DNA of 64,000 bases, taken from NCBI RefSeq assembly GCF_030143255.1, contig NZ_JARJNR010000001.1, positions 124,001 to 188,000 on the forward strand, in the 5' to 3' direction. Under the pieces are notes generated by a model. It saw nothing but the letters and a program-made list of their open reading frames with translations. It had not been told where the DNA came from and searched no databases. The stretch is from Frigidibacter sp. SD6-1. Lineage in GTDB: Bacteria > Pseudomonadota > Alphaproteobacteria > Rhodobacterales > Rhodobacteraceae. The translations under genes and the position numbers were made by a program. Below are positions 7,873-15,085 of this stretch, in pieces (position 1 is the first letter of the stretch; each line of letters begins with the position of its first letter).

Positions 7873-9213
7873 TCAAGCCCGAATGTAATGGAGGCCCGAG
7901 AAGGTCTGGCGCCACTCCGCGACCCGGGGCGCAAGCCCGCCAGGGTCATTGCCGCGCAGCGCTTCGGCGATCAGCGCGGCCATCCGCGGCGCATCGCCGA
8001 CTTTCACACCCCGCCGCACCAGTTCCGGCGTGCCGATGCGAAGGCCATTCAGATCGCCCGGCACATCGGCGATGGGCAGGCCGATTCCGCAGGCCAGGAA
8101 GCCCGCCTTGCGGAGTGTTTTCGACGCCGTCTGCCCGCCGCCGAACGCCGCCGCTTCGATCGCGAACTGGTGCGAGGCCGTGTGGCCCTGCGCGCCTGCA
8201 AAGACTGGCAGGCCCTCGGCGGCAAGCGCATCGGCCAGCGCACGAGACAGTGCCACCATCTCCGCCCCGTAGGCCCGCCCATAGTCGCGCCAATCCAGCA
8301 GCGACATGGCCAGCGCCGCGACTCGCCCGGCATCGAAATTCGCCGTCATCCCGGGGAAGGCGATATGGTCGAGCTTCTCGGCAATCTCCGCCTCGTTCGT
8401 CACGATCAGCCCGCCCGCCGGTCCGCCGAGGCTCTTGTAGGTCGACATGGTCATCAGATGCGCGCCTTCCGCGAGCGGGTTCGCCCATTGGCCGCCCGCG
8501 ATGATCCCGCATTGATGGGCGGCGTCGAAGAGAAGCTTCGCCTCCACCTCGTCGGCGATCGTGCGCACCTCTCGCACCGGATGGGGGAAGAGGTTCAGCG
8601 AGCCACCCAGCGTGATCAGCTTCGGCCGCACGCGAAGCGCCAGAGCGCGAAGTTGGTCCAGATCGACCGTGTAGCCGTCGTCGTTCACCGGCGCGGGATG
8701 GGTGACAAGGCCGTAAAGACCCGCGCAACCGGCGGCATGGTGCGTGACATGGCCTCCAATGGTCGCGGGCGGGGCGATGATCGCATCGCCCGGCTTGGTC
8801 AGCGCCATGAAGCCGTAAAGGTTCGCCATCGCCCCGGAAAACACCCGCACTTCGGCATAGGCGGCACCGAAAACCTCGGCAGCGAGTTCCGCGGCGATCA
8901 CCTCGATCTCCTCGATCGCCTCCAGCCCCATCTCGTACTTTTCGCCGGGGTAACCCAGCGACGGCCGCGACCCCAGGCCCCGGGCAAGCAGCGCCTCGGC
9001 GCGCGGGTTCATCACATTGGTCGCGGGATTCAGGTTGAAACAGTCGCGGTCATGGATCTCGCCGTTCATCGCGGCCAGCTGTTCCAGACGGCCGGCGACC
9101 TCATCGCCCGTCGCGGCTGCGGCAGCGGCTGCCTGCAGGCCGATCAATGTTTCGCAGGCGTCAGGGACCCAGGCGCGCCGGGCAAGGTGGGGGCGGGTGG
9201 CAATAGCGGTCAT
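7873..9213 (-). CDS. Serine hydroxymethyltransferase-like PLP enzyme (paralogue)
   Basis: A 446-residue fold-type I PLP enzyme of the SHMT family. The Schiff-base lysine is K260 in MSTYKSLGGPAGG. This differs from the canonical [11 protein letters not shown] seen in the true glyA of this window (53797-55083), and the tetrahydrofolate-side residues are diverged. It is 18 residues longer at about the same fold size. Such paralogues may act as beta-hydroxy-amino-acid aldolases or alpha-methylserine-type transferases; the exact reaction cannot be read. It is divergently transcribed from a GcvA-like LysR gene across a 96-base gap containing a perfect palindrome, so that regulator probably controls it. 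An aldo/keto reductase gene follows. Confidence 0.85.
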   Translation of the reverse strand: MTAIATRPHLARRAWVPDACETLIGLQAAAAAAATGDEVAGRLEQLAAMNGEIHDRDCFNLNPATNVMNPRAEALLARGLGSRPSLGYPGEKYEMGLEAIEEIEVIAAELAAEVFGAAYAEVRVFSGAMANLYGFMALTKPGDAIIAPPATIGGHVTHHAAGCAGLYGLVTHPAPVNDDGYTVDLDQLRALALRVRPKLITLGGSLNLFPHPVREVRTIADEVEAKLLFDAAHQCGIIAGGQWANPLAEGAHLMTMSTYKSLGGPAGGLIVTNEAEIAEKLDHIAFPGMTANFDAGRVAALAMSLLDWRDYGRAYGAEMVALSRALADALAAEGLPVFAGAQGHTASHQFAIEAAAFGGGQTASKTLRKAGFLACGIGLPIADVPGDLNGLRIGTPELVRRGVKVGDAPRMAALIAEALRGNDPGGLAPRVAEWRQTFSGLHYIRA

Positions 9214-9275
9214 GCGATCCTCCGTGGCTCGGGGGCAGATTGTGACAAAGAGCCTTGCACGATCAAATCAGTTTT

Positions 9276-9287
9276 CTAGAATTCTAG
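9276..9287. promoter_or_regulatory. Probable LysR operator between lysR and SHMT-like gene
   Basis: CTAGAATTCTAG is a perfect 12-base palindrome in the divergent gap. It is nested in a wider inverted repeat, TTTTCTA at 9272-9278 and TAGAAAA at 9291-9297. LysR-type regulators bind interrupted dyads in just this setting, so this is the likely binding site for the product of the adjacent gene. The site lies 22 bases ahead of the lysR start. Confidence 0.55.
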
Positions 9288-9309
9288 GCGTAGAAAAAAT
9301 GAGCCTGAC

Positions 9310-10236
9310 TTGCCCGTCGCCCCGCCACCCCTGAAAGGCCTTCCCCTGAATGCGCTCCGCGCGTTCGAGGCGGCGGCGCGGCTTGGCGGCTTTGCCGCGG
9401 CGGGGGTCGAGCTTGGTGTGACCCCGGGCGCCATCGCCGCCCATGTGAAACAGCTGGAAGAGGCGCTTGGGGCTGCGCTTTTCGAACGCCATGCGAAGGG
9501 CGTGCGCGTCACGCCGCTGGGTCAAAGTCTGCTGCCGGACTTCGTCGAGGCCTTTGACCGGCTCGGCCTGGCTGTCCAGCGGCTGAGGGCCGAGGCCGCG
9601 CCCCGGACGGTCCACATTGCAACGCTGCCCGCCATCGCCCAGCTCTGGCTGTCGCCGCGCCTGCCCGCGCTACGCGCCGCCCAGCCGGAGATCACCGTCT
9701 CGATCACCGCGCTCGAGACGCCGCCGGATCTGAAGCGCGCGCCGTTCGATCTGGCGCTGTTCTTCCGGCCGAGGGGCGAAGGGCAGGTGGTGGCCGAGGA
9801 CGGGATCTTTCCGGTCTGCGCGCCCGCGCTCGCGGCGCGGCTGCAGGCACCGGCGAACCTCGCAGACCTGCCTTGCCTGACCGACAGCACCTGGGCGGGT
9901 GACTGGCCGCACTGGCTGGAGGCGGCGGGGCTACCCGGCCTGACCCCGCGCGGACCGGTCTTCTCGCTCTATGCGCTTGCGGTGGAAGAGGCGATGAACG
10001 GGGCGGGCGTGCTGATCGGCCACGGGCCTCTCGTCGCGCGCCATCTGGAAAGCGGTGCGCTGGTCGCACCCTTCGCCCCCTGCGTGGCGCTCGACCGGCC
10101 GCTGACACTCTGGTCGCTGCGCCGCCCGCTGCCGGGCAGCGCGGCCGCGCGTGTCGCGCGCTGGATCGTCGAAACCGGCGGGGCGGGGGAAAAATCTTCG
10201 CAAGATTTTTCCCCGCAGGCGCCGCGCCTCGGCTGA
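9310..10236 (+). CDS. LysR-family transcriptional regulator, GcvA-like
   Basis: A 308-residue LysR-type regulator. The N-terminal winged helix-turn-helix spans about residues 10-70 (LNALRAFEAAARLGGFAAAG... HVKQLEEALGAALFERH), with the PLNALRAFEAAAR opening typical of the GcvA subgroup. The rest is the periplasmic-binding-like effector domain. The start is a TTG at 9310; an ATG at 9299 is out of frame. It is divergent from the SHMT-like gene, its probable target, and glycine/serine-type compounds are reasonable inducers by analogy with GcvA. The last 16 codons run through a perfect hairpin at 10186-10214, and the second hairpin starts at the stop codon, so the C-terminus looks modified by inserted palindromic DNA. 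Confidence 0.9.
   Translation: MPVAPPPLKGLPLNALRAFEAAARLGGFAAAGVELGVTPGAIAAHVKQLEEALGAALFERHAKGVRVTPLGQSLLPDFVEAFDRLGLAVQRLRAEAAPRTVHIATLPAIAQLWLSPRLPALRAAQPEITVSITALETPPDLKRAPFDLALFFRPRGEGQVVAEDGIFPVCAPALAARLQAPANLADLPCLTDSTWAGDWPHWLEAAGLPGLTPRGPVFSLYALAVEEAMNGAGVLIGHGPLVARHLESGALVAPFAPCVALDRPLTLWSLRRPLPGSAAARVARWIVETGGAGEKSSQDFSPQAPRLG
10186..10214. repeat. Perfect hairpin inside the 3' end of lysR
   Basis: Arms GGGGAAAAATCTT (10186-10198) and AAGATTTTTCCCC (10202-10214) around a CGC loop. It is the first of two tandem hairpins in the lysR/deoD convergent junction. It encodes part of the lysR C-terminus (residues around GEKSSQDFSP). Confidence 0.8.
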
Positions 10237-10260
10237 AGGATTTTCGCGAAAATCCTTCAG
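10233..10260. terminator. Palindromic hairpin between convergent lysR and deoD
   Basis: A perfect 28-base palindrome made of two 14-base arms, CTGAAGGATTTTCG and its complement. It overlaps the lysR stop and sits just beyond the deoD stop. There is no long T-run, but the position between converging genes suits a bidirectional terminator. Confidence 0.6.
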
Positions 10261-10269
10261 GCCCGGACG

Positions 10270-10974
10270 TCAGGCGAAGGCCGCGCCGAGCGCGATTTCC
10301 ACCATGTCGCCGAACGACCGCTCGCGGTCCTCGGCAGGCAGGGCCTCGTGCGTCAGAAGGTGGTCCGAAATGGTCAGGATCGCCAGCGCCCGCGCGCCAT
10401 GGCGGGCGGCGACGGTGTAAAGCTCCGCCGCCTCCATCTCGACACAGAGCGTGCCGTGACGGCCGAGCATCTCTGTCAGGTCGGGACGCTCGTCATAGAA
10501 GACGTCCGAGGAATAGATGCCACCGACATGGGTGGGCGTGCCCTTGGCCCGCGCCACCGCCACCGCCTGTTCCAGAAGGCCGTAATCGGCGCAGGGTGCG
10601 AACTGCATTTCCTTGAAGAACCCGCGCGAAGGGGTTGAAATCGCGGAACAAGTCATGGCGATAACCACGTCGCGGACCTTGACGTGATGCTGCATCGCCC
10701 CAGCCGATCCGATGCGGATCAGCGTCTTGGCGCCATAGTCGCGGATCAGCTCGTTGGCATAGATCGACAGCGACGGCATGCCCATGCCCGACCCCTGGAT
10801 CGTCACCCGGTTGCCCTTCCATGTCCCGGTGAAACCCAGCATGCCGCGCACCTGATTGATGCAGACGGCGCCTTCAAGGAACTTCTCCGCTGCCCATTTC
10901 GCGCGGTAGGGGTCGCCCGGCATCAGGACGGTTTCGGCGATCTCGCCCTTCTTGGCACCGATATGGAACGTCAT
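10270..10974 (-). CDS. deoD: Purine-nucleoside phosphorylase
   Basis: A 234-residue hexameric-type purine-nucleoside phosphorylase. It splits purine (deoxy)ribonucleosides with phosphate to free base and ribose-1-phosphate in nucleoside salvage. The family motif [16 protein letters not shown] (about residues 62-77), the phosphate-site region [11 protein letters not shown] and the base-site [10 protein letters not shown] are present, and the length matches DeoD. The ATG at 10974 follows AGGTGAG. It faces lysR across a hairpin terminator. A BMP-family nucleoside-type ABC importer is encoded elsewhere in the window (22838-27520) and could supply the substrate. Confidence 0.97.
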   Translation of the reverse strand: MTFHIGAKKGEIAETVLMPGDPYRAKWAAEKFLEGAVCINQVRGMLGFTGTWKGNRVTIQGSGMGMPSLSIYANELIRDYGAKTLIRIGSAGAMQHHVKVRDVVIAMTCSAISTPSRGFFKEMQFAPCADYGLLEQAVAVARAKGTPTHVGGIYSSDVFYDERPDLTEMLGRHGTLCVEMEAAELYTVAARHGARALAILTISDHLLTHEALPAEDRERSFGDMVEIALGAAFA

Positions 10975-11045
10975 GTCTCACCTGTCTTAAAAGATCAGGC
11001 CAGACTGCCGAAAGGTGTGGTCCGATACAAGGGGCGGCGTGGGGC

Positions 11046-11498
11046 CTATTTCACCACTTGCCAGCTTTGGCTGACATTGTCGAAATAGAGGTCATAGGTC
11101 GCATCTTCGGGCTTGTTGAGCAGAAAGCCCGACTGTTTCGTGCGCAGGACCGCCCGCTCGCCCGCCCGGTCGCCCGCCCGTTCGACCGACCAGCCGAGGA
11201 CGATGAAATTATGCTGTTCGGTGCCGACGATCACATTGAGATCGCAGCCGAGCTCTGAACAGGTGGGTTGGGGATCCTTGGTGCAGCTGACCTGCGCGCC
11301 GTCGAAGATCGTGTCGAGGGTGCCGTCGCCGTTCAGGTCCGCCTGCAGCACGGCATCCGGCCCGACCGAAAGCTGGCCGCCGTTCGCTTCGCATTGCGTC
11401 CGGTTGTGGTCGATCAAGGCGGCGGTCGCGGCGGGCATTTCCGCAGCCAGCGGTCCGGCGGCGAGCGTCATCGCGAGGGTGACGAGGAGGCGGGTCAT
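11046..11498 (-). CDS. Secreted calcium-loop protein, paralogue B
   Basis: A 150-residue exported protein. Residues 1-19 are a signal peptide ending in PLAAE. The mature part has an EF-hand-like loop DLNGDGTLD (about residues 54-62) and four cysteines at 36, 72, 80 and 85, probably two disulfides. The start at 11498 is chosen because GAAGGA lies seven bases upstream; ATG 11504 is too close to it. It lies 16 bases after a related gene (11515-11946) with the same loop and the same spacing of the last three cysteines, so the pair arose by tandem duplication. The function is unknown; a periplasmic calcium- or ligand-binding role is inferred. Confidence 0.7.
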   Translation of the reverse strand: MTRLLVTLAMTLAAGPLAAEMPAATAALIDHNRTQCEANGGQLSVGPDAVLQADLNGDGTLDTIFDGAQVSCTKDPQPTCSELGCDLNVIVGTEQHNFIVLGWSVERAGDRAGERAVLRTKQSGFLLNKPEDATYDLYFDNVSQSWQVVK

Positions 11499-11514
11499 CA
11501 GCATGTCCTTCGGC

Positions 11515-11946
11515 TCATTCCTCAGGAAGCAGTGTCCAGGCGCCTGCGGCGGCGTCCCAGCGGAAGCGCGCCTCACCGTTGTCGGACGGGGCGACGAGCA
11601 AGGTCTGGCCATCTTCGGCCACGACGCGCCAGGCGTGCAGCAGAAGCTCGCCCGTCACGCCGCCGATCATCGTGGTGATGCCGCAGCCCATGGTGCCGCA
11701 ATAGAGCGTAAGGTCGCTGTCGCAGCGGATGGCGCCGCGGTCGTAAAGCCAGTCCTTGACGCCGTCGCCGTCGAGGTCGACCTCGGTCATCGTTCCGGGC
11801 GCTGCGCTGAACGCGCCGTCATCGCAAAGCGCACGGTCCTCTTCAAGCATGGAGGCGAGTGCTTCGGGCAAGACTGGGTCCTGTGCCGACGCGGGGATCG
11901 GCAGTGCTGTCGCGATTGCAAGGGCGATGGTCAGGGGAAAGCGCAT
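11515..11946 (-). CDS. Secreted calcium-loop protein, paralogue A
   Basis: A 143-residue exported protein and the upstream member of a tandem pair. The signal peptide is MRFPLTIALAIATALPIPAS with likely cleavage after SAQ. The mature chain contains DLDGDGVKD (about residues 57-65), an EF-hand/FG-GAP-type calcium loop, and cysteines 41, 75, 83 and 88. The last three repeat the spacing seen in its neighbour (8 then 5 residues). The overall sequences have diverged, so the duplication is old. There is no enzyme motif. Both genes are expected on one transcript. Confidence 0.7.
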   Translation of the reverse strand: MRFPLTIALAIATALPIPASAQDPVLPEALASMLEEDRALCDDGAFSAAPGTMTEVDLDGDGVKDWLYDRGAIRCDSDLTLYCGTMGCGITTMIGGVTGELLLHAWRVVAEDGQTLLVAPSDNGEARFRWDAAAGAWTLLPEE

Positions 11947-12029
11947 TCTGGCCTCGTGAAACGTCCTGCCCGAGCTATAGCCGAAGTGAAGCTATGGAGA
12001 AGGTCAGGTATTCCGGACCGCGAGGTCCG

Positions 12030-12530
12030 TCATGCCAGCGCGGCGCGCGTGAGATAACGGTGAAGCGGGGCGAGGCAATCCGGATCGCCCGCCCGCCAGG
12101 CGCGGGCGAAGCCCACGATCGCCACCTCGTGATCGACGAGGAACTGAAGGCGCGCGCGGTCTTCGAGCGGGGCCTGTCCGAAAGCCCATTCGAATTCCTC
12201 GACATAGGCGCCGTAATCCTCGTCCATGGATCGCACGATCTCGGGCCAGCCCGCGGCAGCGCGCTCGAAGCCCTCGGCCCGGCCTTCTGCGCGCAGGACA
12301 TTGCGGTCGGTCACGGCAATCCCGGCCCGGTCGACCACCGGCTCCAGCAGCCGGATGGTTTCCGCCTCCATCCGCGCCATCAGGGCCAGCGCCTCGGACG
12401 GCACACCGTCAAACGCGCCGGCGAATACCTCCGCCATCGCGGCAAAGAAGGTCTCGCCGCCGATCTCTTCCTCGAAGGCGACCTTCAGGCTGGCGGCATA
12501 ATCGGGAAAGCTGCGGGGTTCGACCTGCAT
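12030..12530 (-). CDS. Ferritin-like helical protein downstream of ecm
   Basis: A 166-residue, almost fully helical acidic protein. Four predicted helices carry glutamates and a histidine at the inner faces: FEEEIGGETFFAAM, LMARMEAETIRLL, YVEEFEWAFG and LVDHEVAIVGFARA. This arrangement is reminiscent of ferritin-like di-iron proteins, although no complete ExxH pair can be assigned with certainty. It starts 7 bases after the stop of ecm on the same strand, so the two are co-transcribed. The placement suggests a link with ethylmalonyl-CoA mutase or its B12 cofactor, but this is inference. Otherwise it is uncharacterised. Confidence 0.65.
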   Translation of the reverse strand: MQVEPRSFPDYAASLKVAFEEEIGGETFFAAMAEVFAGAFDGVPSEALALMARMEAETIRLLEPVVDRAGIAVTDRNVLRAEGRAEGFERAAAGWPEIVRSMDEDYGAYVEEFEWAFGQAPLEDRARLQFLVDHEVAIVGFARAWRAGDPDCLAPLHRYLTRAALA

Positions 12531-12537
12531 GGGGACC

Positions 12538-14505
12538 TCATTCGGCGGCCAGACCTTCTGGCACGGCGAGCGTCACGATGTCCATCATGATGCGGTTCAG
12601 TTCGAAATCCTTCGGCGTATAGACGCGGGCGACGCCCATGGCGCGCAGTTGCTCGGCGTCCTCGTCGGGGATGATGCCGCCGACGACGACCGGCACATGG
12701 GCAAGCCCTGCCGCGCGCATCCGCTCCATCACTTCCGCGATCAAGGGCAGGTGGCTGCCCGACAGGATCGAAAGGCCGACGACATGGGCCTTGTCATCCG
12801 CCGCGGCGCTGACGATTTCCGAGGGCGTCAGGCGGATGCCCTCATAGCGGATCGCCATGCCGCAATCGCGCGCCCGCGCCGCGATCTGTTCGGCGCCGTT
12901 CGAATGGCCGTCGAGGCCGGGTTTGCCGACCAGGAACGACAGCCGCCGCCCGAGGTGCCGCGACGCCCGGTCGACCGCCTCGCGCAGATCATCAAGCCCC
13001 TCGGTCCGGTTCGAGGGGCTTTGCGACACGCCGGTGGGCCCGCGATATTCGCCATGGACCTGGCGCATCACGCCCGCCCATTCGCCGGTGGTGACGCCTG
13101 CCCTGGCGGCCGCGACCGAGGCGGGCATGATGTTGGCGCCCGATTGCGCCGCCTGCCGCAGGGCGGCGAGGGCGGTGGCGACGGCCTTGGCGTCGCGCCC
13201 GGCGCGCCAGGCATTCAGGCGGTTGATCTGGTCTTCCTCGACCGCCGGATCGACGGTCAGGATCGACCCGTCGCCTGCTGTCAGCGGCGAGGCCTCTCCC
13301 TGTTGCCAGCGGTTGACGCCGACGACCGTGGTTTCGTTCGTCTCGATCCGGCCGATGCGGGCGGCGTTGCTTTCGACCAGGCGGCTCTTCATGTATTCGA
13401 TGGCGGCAATGGCGCCGCCCATCGCGTCCAGCGTCTTCAACTCCTCGCGCGCGCCGTCCTTCAGCGCCTCGACCTTGGCCGCGATCACCGGGCTGCCGTC
13501 GAACAGATCGCCATATTCCAGAAGATCGGTCTCGTAGGCGAGGATCTGCTGCATCCTGAGCGACCATTGCTGATCCCAGGGGCGGGGCAGGCCCAGCGCC
13601 TCGTTCCAGGCGGGCAATTGCACCGCCCGGGCGCGGGCGTTCTTCGACAAGGTCACCGCCAGCATTTCCAGAAGGATTCGGTAGACGTTGTTTTCCGGCT
13701 GCTGTTCGGTCAGGCCGAGGCTGTTGACCTGCACGCCATAGCGGAAGCGGCGGAATTTTTCCTCGTCGATCCCGTAGCGGTCACGGCAGATCTCGTCCCA
13801 AAGCTCGGCGAAGGCGCGCATCTTGCACAGTTCGGTGACGAACCGGATGCCCGCATTCACGAAGAAGGAAATCCGCCCGACCATGGCAGGGAAAGCCTTT
13901 GCCGCGACCTTGCCCTTCAGGTCATCCAGAACCGCGATGCCGGTCGCCAGCGCGAAGGCCAGTTCCTGTTCCGGCGTCGCGCCCGCCTCCTGCAGATGAT
14001 AGGAGCAGACGTTCATAGGGTTCCATTTCGGCAGGTTTTCCGCCGTATAGGCGGCCACGTCGGTGATCATCCTGAGGCTAGGCTTCGGCGGACAAATATA
14101 AGTTCCGCGACTTAGGTACTCCTTGATGATGTCATTCTGCACCGTTCCTTGCAGATTTCGAACATCTGCGCCCTGTTCCTCGGCCACGGCGACATACAGC
14201 GCCAGAAGCCAGGGCGCCGTCGCGTTGATGGTCATCGAAGTGTTCATCTCTTCCAGCGGAATATCGCGGAAGAGGGCGCGCATGTCGCCCAGATGGCAGA
14301 CCGGCACGCCGACCTTGCCGACTTCGCCCCGCGCCAGTTCATGATCGCTGTCATAGCCGGTCTGGGTCGGCAGGTCGAAGGCGACCGACAGGCCAGTCTG
14401 CCCCTTGGCGAGGTTCGCCCGGTAGAGCGCGTTCGACTTTTCCGCCGTCGAATGGCCCGCATAGGTACGGAAGAGCCAGGGCTTGTCTTTGTGAATCGCG
14501 CTCAT
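12538..14505 (-). CDS. ecm: Ethylmalonyl-CoA mutase (B12-dependent)
   Basis: A 655-residue coenzyme-B12-dependent mutase, also called MeaA. It converts (2R)-ethylmalonyl-CoA to (2S)-methylsuccinyl-CoA in the ethylmalonyl-CoA pathway for acetate assimilation. The N-terminal substrate barrel begins KPWLFRTYAGHSTAEKSNALYR, with the conserved GLSVAFDLPTQTGYDSDH segment. The C-terminal cobalamin domain has the DxHxxG signature in GKPGLDGHSNG and the later GGIIPDEDAEQL. The ATG at 14505 has GAAGGA upstream. ccrA, which makes ethylmalonyl-CoA, lies about 2 kb away on the opposite strand. A ferritin-like gene follows on the same transcript. Confidence 0.95.
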   Translation of the reverse strand: MSAIHKDKPWLFRTYAGHSTAEKSNALYRANLAKGQTGLSVAFDLPTQTGYDSDHELARGEVGKVGVPVCHLGDMRALFRDIPLEEMNTSMTINATAPWLLALYVAVAEEQGADVRNLQGTVQNDIIKEYLSRGTYICPPKPSLRMITDVAAYTAENLPKWNPMNVCSYHLQEAGATPEQELAFALATGIAVLDDLKGKVAAKAFPAMVGRISFFVNAGIRFVTELCKMRAFAELWDEICRDRYGIDEEKFRRFRYGVQVNSLGLTEQQPENNVYRILLEMLAVTLSKNARARAVQLPAWNEALGLPRPWDQQWSLRMQQILAYETDLLEYGDLFDGSPVIAAKVEALKDGAREELKTLDAMGGAIAAIEYMKSRLVESNAARIGRIETNETTVVGVNRWQQGEASPLTAGDGSILTVDPAVEEDQINRLNAWRAGRDAKAVATALAALRQAAQSGANIMPASVAAARAGVTTGEWAGVMRQVHGEYRGPTGVSQSPSNRTEGLDDLREAVDRASRHLGRRLSFLVGKPGLDGHSNGAEQIAARARDCGMAIRYEGIRLTPSEIVSAAADDKAHVVGLSILSGSHLPLIAEVMERMRAAGLAHVPVVVGGIIPDEDAEQLRAMGVARVYTPKDFELNRIMMDIVTLAVPEGLAAE

Positions 14506-14546
14506 CGGGGTCGATCCTTCGGGCAAGATTATTTCGCAGGTGCAGA

Positions 14547-14574
14547 GATAGACGACAGATCGTGACCCTGTCAA
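14547..14574 (-). promoter_or_regulatory. Putative sigma70-type promoter of ecm
   Basis: On the minus strand, TTGACA (14574-14569) and TCTATC (14552-14547) are separated by 16 bases and lie about 45 bases ahead of the ecm start. The -35 matches consensus fully and the -10 only partly. Confidence 0.45.
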
Positions 14575-14653
14575 TTCGCTGCATTGCGGCATCGGGGGTG
14601 GCTTTTCAAGTGACGCGGAATCTGGAACTCTCGGCGCAGGGAAGGGCAGGCAT

Positions 14654-15079
14654 ATGGATCATCTCCTGACGATAGCGCTCTGGCTGCATTTGGCGGCGAT
14701 CGGCCTTGGCGGCTCGGCGACCTTCGGCATTCCCATTGTCGGCGCGGTGGCCAGCCAGGCGCCGCCCGAGGCGCGGCCGCATCTCGCACTGGTTGGCATC
14801 AAGCTGTCGCTCTTGGGCCGCACCGCACTTGGCGTGCTGATCGTGACCGGGCTCATGCTGGTCTGGGGGCATTACGGGCTTGACGGTCTGAGGGGATGGT
14901 TCTGGGTCAAGATGGCGCTCGTCGCTCTCTTCACCGGCCTCGTCGTCTATTCCGTGAAGAACGGTGCGAAGGCCCGGGCGGGGGACACGGCGGCGGCGGC
15001 GCGCGCGCCGCTGCTCGGGCTCGTCGGGATCGGGTTTTTCCTGCTGATCGTGCTTTCCGCCGTCCTGACCTTCCTCTAG
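14654..15079 (+). CDS. Four-segment membrane protein, CopD/DUF2269-like
   Basis: A 141-residue inner-membrane protein with four hydrophobic helices (about residues 3-31, 45-70, 82-100 and 119-140). The first helix includes LWLHLAAIGLGG, with a histidine in the position seen in CopD/DUF2269-type proteins. No catalytic motif is seen. The ATG follows AAGGGCAGG. It is transcribed just ahead of the acyltransferase gene with a 6-base gap, so the two are an operon. The family assignment is tentative. Confidence 0.6.
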   Translation: MDHLLTIALWLHLAAIGLGGSATFGIPIVGAVASQAPPEARPHLALVGIKLSLLGRTALGVLIVTGLMLVWGHYGLDGLRGWFWVKMALVALFTGLVVYSVKNGAKARAGDTAAAARAPLLGLVGIGFFLLIVLSAVLTFL

Positions 15080-15085
15080 GCGCCG

